DNA of 29,904 nucleotides, taken from contig JBOHRF010000031.1 of NCBI GenBank assembly GCA_050732575.1, positions 1 through 29,904 on the forward strand, written 5' to 3'. A program made the position numbers and the translations under genes. This document shows, piece by piece, positions 25,210 to 29,904 of the stretch. The DNA is from JBBDWZ01 sp050732575. Its GTDB lineage: Bacteria > Gemmatimonadota > Gemmatimonadetes > Longimicrobiales > RSA9. Under the pieces are notes generated by a model, which was not told the DNA's origin, made no database searches, and saw only the letters and a list, made by a program, of their open reading frames with translations. The first letter of the stretch is position 1. Each line of letters begins with the position of its first letter.

Positions 25210-25508
25210 CTGACCGTGCTACGTCGCGGCGTGATCGGGATGCTCGGGAACGCGCCTCGCATCGGCTCGAAGCCTTCCACGATCGCCGAATTCTCCGTCA
25301 GCTGCGCGAGGGCCTCGTTCACCGTGTCCGACTGGTTGCGGCCCGTAACTGCCATCGCCTGCTCGAGCAGGGTCACATCGACCACCAACTGCATTCGCCG
25401 CATCGTACTTCGGCGGCGCGGCCGACCGCGCTTGCCGCCAACGTCCCGATGCCCTTTCGGCCTGCTCGTGCTTTGGCCATCAACCTCTCCCAGCGTGTAC
25501 GAAATCAC
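25191..25508 (-). pseudogene. VapB-like antitoxin, probably frameshifted
   Basis: The recognisable core is VVDVTLLEQAMAVTGRNQSD then TVNEALAQL, as in VapB-type antitoxins whose N-terminal segment binds DNA. Its ends look damaged. Upstream, family-like text (PPKYDAANAV) appears in another frame. Downstream, the frame that reads VPEHPDHAAT and stops just before the PIN start looks more natural than the open frame, which runs into the PIN gene. Two or more single-base changes would explain both. ATG 25508 is one possible start. Just upstream, the sequence around 25510-25525 contains CACCTTATATGGTG, a -10-like and partly symmetrical element that may be its operator-promoter. Antitoxin identity is likely; activity is doubtful. 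Confidence 0.55.
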
Positions 25509-25553
25509 CATATAAGGTGTACAGCCATGTCGAACCAGTCCGGAAGCCAATGC

Positions 25554-26017
25554 TCACGCCCCGAACGGCATCCCACCAGGCCACGGTTCCACCACCTCGA
25601 TCGAGAGCACGCCCGCCAGCAACGCGAAGTGCCTACGATCAAGCGTGACCAGGATGAACCCGTCCTCCTGCGCCGATGCGGCCAGCACGCAATCGTTCAC
25701 GAACGATCTCGTGATGCCGGTGTCGGGACTCACACGTTTCCGGGCCACCAGTTGAGACAATGCATCGGCCGCGCGCTTCCAGGATGAATGGCGCGGCGTG
25801 ATGATGCGGCCGCGCCGTCGAATGGCTCGATGAAGTGTCGTTGCGTGCGCCGCCGCAGGGCGGACGTCAGGGCACCCGCCAGCAGCTCGAACGCCACCAC
25901 GGAATGAAGGTGGATCTCCGGCGTGAAGGTCGTGACGAAGGCGGCCAGTTGGCGGTTCCAATCGTCATCGCGCGTGGCGCGGATGTACAGGTTGGTGTCC
26001 AGGACGTACTTCGGCAC
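25554..26017 (-). pseudogene. Frameshifted PIN-domain toxin (VapC-like)
   Basis: From GTG 26017 the reading frame gives PKYVLDTNLYIRATRDDDWN and FELLAGALTSALRR, with the first PIN Asp (LDTN) and the later acidic residue intact. After FIEPFD (near 25815) homology moves to the neighbouring frame: GRIITPRHSSWKRAADALSQ, then ITRSFVNDCVLAASAQEDG and FILVTLDRRHFALL, ending at 25554. That second part supplies the third and fourth acidic residues. A single base change separates two otherwise complete halves, so the decay is recent, or this is a sequencing error or a programmed shift. Confidence 0.78.
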
Positions 26018-26164
26018 TCATGCCCCCGAGAATAGATCGGCCAGGCGTGCACCACGCATGGCCCGCACGCCTTCCAGCAACTCCTGTCTGAATACCACCA
26101 GGGCGGAACCGACAGGGGTTATCAAATAGTTCGCGCGCAGGGCATCGGGAAGAAGCCGCTGCAT
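26018..26164 (-). CDS. Small putative antitoxin for the adjacent PIN toxin
   Basis: This 48-residue frame starts at ATG 26164 and its TGA (26018-26020) directly abuts the GTG start of the PIN gene at 26017, the spacing normal for an antitoxin-toxin pair. It reads LRANYLITPVGSALVVFRQE then LLEGVRAMRGARLADLFS, which looks coding (charged, helical C terminus). I recognise no family. The short length and lack of a DNA-binding N terminus may mean that an original longer antitoxin was truncated; a stop lies just upstream of the ATG. Confidence 0.5.
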   Translation of the reverse strand: MQRLLPDALRANYLITPVGSALVVFRQELLEGVRAMRGARLADLFSGA

Positions 26165-26393
26165 GCTGCTAGTGGGGTGTCAACCCGTGGGCTTGCACGC
26201 TTCGCACAGCATCGCGATGAAGTGCGGCCCATCGGCCAATTATGTCACACCAATGGAAAGGGATGGCCGGTCGTGAGATTGGCGGGTAGTATCATGGCGC
26301 ACCGCATCCAGCAAACACTTGTTCAAACCACTGGGCTCACGCGCGATGCACCGTTCAGCATCGCTCTGACCCTCGTTCGGCCGGGGAACGATC

Positions 26394-26669
26394 GTGGAAC
26401 GGGAAAAACCCAGGAAAACCTACCGCTACGGCGACTTCCCCGAGCTGTTCTGGGACGCGCGCAAGAGCGAGGTGATCGATGTCACCGAGTTGGTCACACT
26501 GGGCCGGATTCTGACGCGCGCAAACGCGAAAACGGTCGCGCTGCTGGTGCCTCGGGAGATCCTGGAGGCCAAGCTCGAGCTGTTGTCGATCCCTGAGCAT
26601 TCGAAGTTCTTCTGGCGGCGTGTGATTGCGAATCTTCCGCCGCGTACGGCGTCCAACAACGAGCCGTAG
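26394..26669 (+). CDS. Small protein paired with the AbiEii-like nucleotidyltransferase
   Basis: The 91-residue protein starts at GTG 26394 and ends 2 bp before the nucleotidyltransferase gene. It reads YRYGDFPELFWDARKSEVID then VTELVTLGRILTRANAKTVA. It is rich in charged residues and has no signal peptide, zinc site or DNA-binding motif that I can name. It is not the long winged-helix AbiEi antitoxin that usually accompanies AbiEii. The tight spacing suggests that it is the cognate antitoxin or adaptor. About 230 bp upstream (26165-26393) hold no gene and should contain the promoter. Confidence 0.7.
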   Translation: MEREKPRKTYRYGDFPELFWDARKSEVIDVTELVTLGRILTRANAKTVALLVPREILEAKLELLSIPEHSKFFWRRVIANLPPRTASNNEP

Positions 26670-26671
26670 CG

Positions 26672-27442
26672 ATGTCGTCCGCGGAGTTGCTGCATGCCGA
26701 CCCGAGGGTACTGAGCCCCCTCCACCGGCGCATCATGGCCGGTGTAGCCGGTGCGGGCACGTCATTCGGAGTGTTGGATTTGCGGCTCGAGGGTGGCAGC
26801 GCCCTTTCAGCCTATCACCTGCACCACCGCCAATCGGAAGACCTCGACTTCTTCGCGGGCCCATCGATGGATGCGGCGGCGTTTCGCTCCTTCGCCGGCG
26901 AGCAACTTGCCCGGCACGGCCTGCACATCGTGGGTGTTGGTCCCGCAAGCCGCGGCTTCGCCGAGTTCTACGTTTCGGATCAACCTGCTGCCGTCCCGGC
27001 GGGTGACCGGCAGACGGTAAGGGTACAGTTCGGGCAAACATCACCGTTCATGCTATCCGACCCGGTTCCCACGCAGGAGGGGGTCCGCGTGGCCTCTTTT
27101 CGCGACCTCTGCGCCGGCAAGCTCCACGCAATCTGCGACCGATTCGAACCACGCGACTTCGTTGACCTCGACTGCATCCTGTCGCGACCGGGTGTTCGCG
27201 GCCGGGCCGCTGAGACGGACATACGCCGTAGATTTCGAGATCTCCTGCGGGACGTGCAATCCCTGGATCCGGGCCTCGACGAAGTGCGAGTCGGCGACGC
27301 GCTCGCGCGCGGCATCGGCCGGCCGATCGTGACAGGATTCCCGCTTGCTCTGCTCGTACCCCTACGTGACGAGGACCTGCAGGCGACGCTGCAGATCGCT
27401 CATGACGAATGCGCCCGCATTGCAGCCGAGCGCATGCAATAG
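26672..27442 (+). CDS. AbiEii/AbiGii-type nucleotidyltransferase toxin
   Basis: This 256-residue protein has the AbiEii signature: RLEGGSALSAYHLHHRQSED then LDFFAGP, with the Gly-Gly pair, the Arg and the D-x-D metal site. A second segment, VASFRDLCAGKLHAICDRFE followed by PRDFVDLDCIL, matches the conserved Lys/Arg-Asp-x-x-Asp helix of the family. Members act as toxins or abortive-infection effectors by adding nucleotides to tRNA or other targets. It seems intact. It forms a bicistron with the 91-residue gene and lies about 200 bp before the live cas4-cas1 gene, on the same strand. Confidence 0.88.
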   Translation: MSSAELLHADPRVLSPLHRRIMAGVAGAGTSFGVLDLRLEGGSALSAYHLHHRQSEDLDFFAGPSMDAAAFRSFAGEQLARHGLHIVGVGPASRGFAEFYVSDQPAAVPAGDRQTVRVQFGQTSPFMLSDPVPTQEGVRVASFRDLCAGKLHAICDRFEPRDFVDLDCILSRPGVRGRAAETDIRRRFRDLLRDVQSLDPGLDEVRVGDALARGIGRPIVTGFPLALLVPLRDEDLQATLQIAHDECARIAAERMQ

Positions 27443-27639
27443 CGGGCGGGGTTTCCTTCACTGAAACACAAGCCTCAATGACGAGCCCGCCACAACGTGA
27501 TTGACTGAGACCGCAGTCCGGCAGCACTTTGCAGACACCCCGGATGGGCGCCAGCGGGCAACACATCGAGCAGCCGTCCTCCCTCCCTGCCGTGACCGCG
27601 CCGAACGCCTCAACAGCCACGCACACGGTGACATCGCCG

Positions 27640-29346
27640 ATGAACGACCTGACGCCGGATCTGCTCCCCGTCCGCATGCTCAACGAGTACACGTACTGTC
27701 CTCGCCTCTTTCACCTGATGCACGTGGAAGGGCGTTGGGCGGACAACGTGTATACGGAGGAAGGCCACGAGGTGCACCGCCGCGTCGACCGGCTCGACCA
27801 CGTGCTTCCCGATGCCCGGGCGAGCTCCGATGAGGAAGACGAGGAAGATGGCGAGGAACCGCCCACCGTTTCGCGCTCCGTGCAGCTCGGCTCGGAAACG
27901 CTGGGCATCATCGCCAAGATGGACCTGGTGGCCACGGCCGGCGATGAAGCGGTGCCGGTCGACACCAAGCGGGGCAAGCCACCGCGCAATCCCGAGCGCT
28001 CCTGGGAGCCCGAGCGCGTACAACTGATGGCGCAGGGACTGCTGCTGCGCGAGCACGGCTACCGGAGCGATCACGGCGTGTTGTACTACGCGGGCGCGCG
28101 CACGCGTGTGCAGGTGCCATTCAGTCCCGAGCTGGAAGCCCGCACGCTACGCCTGATCGAGGAAGCGCGCGCGGCGGCCCACCGCGACGTGCTGCCCGAC
28201 CCGCTCGATGACAGTCCCAAGTGCAATGGCTGCTCGCTCTCCGGCATCTGCCTGCCGGACGAGACACTGGCTCTTCGAGAGGTCCCGCCAGAACACGAGC
28301 CCGATGGTCGCGCGTCCGTTCGGCGACTCTACCCGCCGCGCTCGGATGCGCTGCCCCTCTACGTGCAGGAGCAGGGCGCGTTCGTGGGCAAGCGCGGCGA
28401 GGTGGTGAAGGTGCGCAAGGATGACGAGGAGCTGGCTTCCGTTCGCCTCAAGGACCTCGGCCAGCTCGTGCTGTGCGGCAACATCTCGATCTCGGCGCAG
28501 ACCATCCAGTTACTATGCGAAGCCGGGGTGGCCATCGTGCATCTGTCGCGCGGCCACTGGTTCTACGGTGTGACCATGGGTCACACGCTGCGCAATGCGT
28601 ACGATCGCGCGGCGCAATTCCGCCACGCCGCCGACCCGTCCAAAGCACTCCACCTCGCCCGCGCCTTCGTGTTCGCCAAGGGTGCCAATCAGCGCACCAT
28701 GCTGGGGCGCAACGCGCGGCCGCGCCCGGTCGATGTGCTGAAGCGAATGGCGGTCCTGCTCAAGAAGGTGCGGCATGCCGATTCGCTGGATCATCTGCTG
28801 GGTCTGGAGGGCGCCATCGCCGCGTACTACTTCGCGCATTTCGGCAACCTGCTCCGGCCACGGGACATCGACGCCTCCTGGGCCTTCGAGGATCGCAACC
28901 GAAGGCCACCGCGCGATCCGGTCAACGCCATGTTGTCCTTCGGCTACGCCATGCTGGTCAAAGAGTGCTCGGTCGCGCTAATGGGCGAGGGCCTGGATCC
29001 CTGGTGGGGCTTCTTCCATCAGCCCAGGCACGGCCGGCCCGCGCTCGCGCTGGATCTGATGGAGGAGTTCCGCCCGCTCATCGTGGACAGTGCGGTCCTC
29101 AGCGCCATCAACACGGGCATGGTCGGCCGCACGGATTTCCTGCGCTCGAGCGCCGGCTGCGTGCTCAAGGATACGGGCCGGAAGGCGTTCATCCGCGCCT
29201 ATGAAGCGCGCCTCGACCAGATGGCGACGCACCCACTGTTCGACTATCGCTGCACCTGGCGCACGCTCATCCGCGTGCAGGCGCGTCTGCTCGCGCGCTG
29301 GCTGCGCGGCGACGTGCCCGACTACATCGGCATCACCACCCGGTAG
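27640..29346 (+). CDS. cas4-cas1: Cas4-Cas1 fusion protein, CRISPR adaptation
   Basis: Cas1 integrates spacers; the fused Cas4 nuclease trims prespacers and selects PAMs, as in characterised I-G systems. Residue numbers here count from the longest open frame at 27529. Cas4: first Cys in YTYCPRLFHL (57), RecB-type metal residues in PVDTKRG (Asp 145, Lys 147), and the Cys cluster CNGCSLSGIC (232, 235, 241) for a 4Fe-4S centre. An acidic insert (DEEDEEDGEE) lies at about 101-110. Cas1 starts near residue 270, with the catalytic Glu in GLEGAIAAYYF (427), His in GFFHQPRHGRP (497) and acidic residues in ALDLMEEFRP (509-512). I favour ATG 27640 (568 aa); earlier starts add unconserved sequence, and none has a good Shine-Dalgarno. 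Confidence 0.95.
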   Translation: MNDLTPDLLPVRMLNEYTYCPRLFHLMHVEGRWADNVYTEEGHEVHRRVDRLDHVLPDARASSDEEDEEDGEEPPTVSRSVQLGSETLGIIAKMDLVATAGDEAVPVDTKRGKPPRNPERSWEPERVQLMAQGLLLREHGYRSDHGVLYYAGARTRVQVPFSPELEARTLRLIEEARAAAHRDVLPDPLDDSPKCNGCSLSGICLPDETLALREVPPEHEPDGRASVRRLYPPRSDALPLYVQEQGAFVGKRGEVVKVRKDDEELASVRLKDLGQLVLCGNISISAQTIQLLCEAGVAIVHLSRGHWFYGVTMGHTLRNAYDRAAQFRHAADPSKALHLARAFVFAKGANQRTMLGRNARPRPVDVLKRMAVLLKKVRHADSLDHLLGLEGAIAAYYFAHFGNLLRPRDIDASWAFEDRNRRPPRDPVNAMLSFGYAMLVKECSVALMGEGLDPWWGFFHQPRHGRPALALDLMEEFRPLIVDSAVLSAINTGMVGRTDFLRSSAGCVLKDTGRKAFIRAYEARLDQMATHPLFDYRCTWRTLIRVQARLLARWLRGDVPDYIGITTR

Positions 29347-29352
29347 GTCTTC

Positions 29353-29643
29353 ATGGCACGCCGTCACTATGTGGTCGCGTATGACATCGCCGATGACAAA
29401 CGTCGGGACAAGGTGTTCAAAACGTGTCTCGGGTTCGGCGACCACGCGCAATACAGCGTCTTCTTCTGCGAATTGAATGAAGAGGAGCTGGTGCGCATGC
29501 GCACGCGTTTACGCTCCTTCTTGCACCACGGCCAGGACCAGGTGATCATTGTCGAGTTGGGGCCCGCCGTGCGCCCCCTCGCCACCGCGCTGGACGTCCT
29601 GGGAAAAGCCTATGATCCGCCCGTGCGCACCATCGTCGTTTGA
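29353..29643 (+). CDS. cas2: CRISPR adaptation protein Cas2
   Basis: Cas2 (96 residues) forms the structural core of the Cas1-Cas2 integrase. The N-terminal strand HYVVAYDIADDKRRDKVFK with the conserved Asp, the YSVFFCEL strand, and the C-terminal strand VRTIVV are typical. It starts 6 bp after the cas4-cas1 stop, so the two form an operon. It is the last gene before the leader and array. Confidence 0.96.
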   Translation: MARRHYVVAYDIADDKRRDKVFKTCLGFGDHAQYSVFFCELNEEELVRMRTRLRSFLHHGQDQVIIVELGPAVRPLATALDVLGKAYDPPVRTIVV

Positions 29644-29818
29644 TGCTTGCGAGCGGACCAGTGATGCGTACTTTGCGAGGACCGCTCGAACATGTTGATT
29701 GACAGCGCGTTCACTGATGGCAACGTCGAGTTTGCCCGAGCGCATTTCGGTTGGGAATACATGGGTGCTCGAAAACATCGGCGCATCTCATGGCGTCCAT
29801 TAGGGTTGCACCTGGCGC
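29644..29818 (+). promoter_or_regulatory. CRISPR leader
   Basis: The 175 bp between cas2 and the first repeat should act as the leader, which drives array transcription and guides spacer insertion. It contains no gene. Near its left end, CGAGCGGACC (29650-29659) and GGACCGCTCG (29679-29688) form an inverted repeat with one mismatch. A TTGACA sits at 29699-29704, but no good -10 box follows at the right distance. The leader is not strongly A/T-rich. Confidence 0.6.
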
Positions 29819-29904
29819 CACTTCCGCGGTGACTTCACCGCGGCTCCATTGAAGCGCAACAGCAACGACAGCATCTCCAGGCGAGACCGTCGCACTTCCG
29901 CGGT
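29819..29904 (+). CRISPR. Start of a CRISPR array, cut by the window edge
   Basis: The first repeat spans 29819-29855 (37 nt). A second copy begins at 29893 and matches for all 12 bases present before the window ends. The spacer is 29856-29892 (37 nt), giving a 74-nt period. The repeat contains the palindrome ccgcggtgacttcaccgcgg, an 8-bp perfect stem with a 4-nt loop, and ends ATTGAAGC, which fits the 8-nt 5' crRNA handle left by Cas6-type cleavage. Only two bases of the sequence before the first repeat match those before the second, so the repeat start at CACTTCC is well defined. The array is in the same direction as cas4-cas1-cas2. Confidence 0.88.

Noticed and set aside
27443..27490. Possible terminator after the AbiEii-like gene (gcgggc ... 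gcccgc, with an inner gtttc/gaaac)
   Set aside because: The outer stem is short with a 37-nt interior and no T-run follows, so I do not list it as a terminator.
29699..29730. TTGACA as an array promoter
   Set aside because: No acceptable -10 element lies 16-18 nt downstream, so it remains a mere hexamer match.

Overview
The window is a high-GC bacterial chromosome segment. No rRNA or tRNA gene is present to place it. A secreted 6-bladed beta-propeller protein with a GGGPGE motif, a Gemmatimonadota-like gene style and the housekeeping gene set make Gemmatimonadota, or a related deep-branching phylum, my best guess (moderate to low confidence).

Region 1 (about 1-9.4 kb) is ordinary and compact. 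It holds a phosphoglucosamine/phosphomannomutase and an alpha/beta hydrolase on the minus strand. On the plus strand follow an exported beta-propeller protein, a cystathionine gamma-synthase-type PLP enzyme, an M48 metalloprotease, purD, mutM and a UvrC-like GIY-YIG protein that overlaps mutM.

Region 2 (9.4-14.2 kb) is accessory. An MNT nucleotidyltransferase, a HEPN protein and a large SEC-C protein form an overlapping minus-strand operon. A second, broken MNT-HEPN pair lies beside it on the plus strand. Then come a coiled-coil protein and a decayed nucleotidyltransferase/small-protein cassette.

Region 3 (14.26-23.14 kb) is the interference operon of a type I-G (formerly I-U) CRISPR-Cas system, transcribed leftward as cas3 > csx17 (cas8) > csb1 (cas7) > csb2 (cas5-cas6). 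Every junction overlaps or nearly overlaps. Cas3 carries its HD nuclease domain at the C terminus, which is typical of this subtype.

Region 4 (23.35-27.45 kb) separates interference from adaptation and is a graveyard of toxin-antitoxin-type genes. It holds an intact nucleotidyltransferase with a 60-residue partner, a broken relic of a second cas4-cas1 gene, two broken PIN-toxin modules, and an apparently intact AbiEii-like nucleotidyltransferase with a 91-residue partner.

Region 5 (27.5-29.9 kb) is the rightward adaptation module: a cas4-cas1 fusion, cas2, a leader of about 175 bp, and the first repeat-spacer-repeat of a CRISPR array that runs off the window. The repeat is 37 nt, has a strong palindrome and ends in ATTGAAGC, so it suits a Cas6-type processing domain such as the C-terminal part of Csb2.

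The most interesting structure is the architecture of the CRISPR island. Two related nucleotidyltransferase/small-protein cassettes, one intact and one decayed, bracket the interference operon in the same orientation. A diverged cas4-cas1 relic lies between the two live cas modules. Together they suggest repeated rearrangement or replacement of cas modules at a toxin-antitoxin-rich site.
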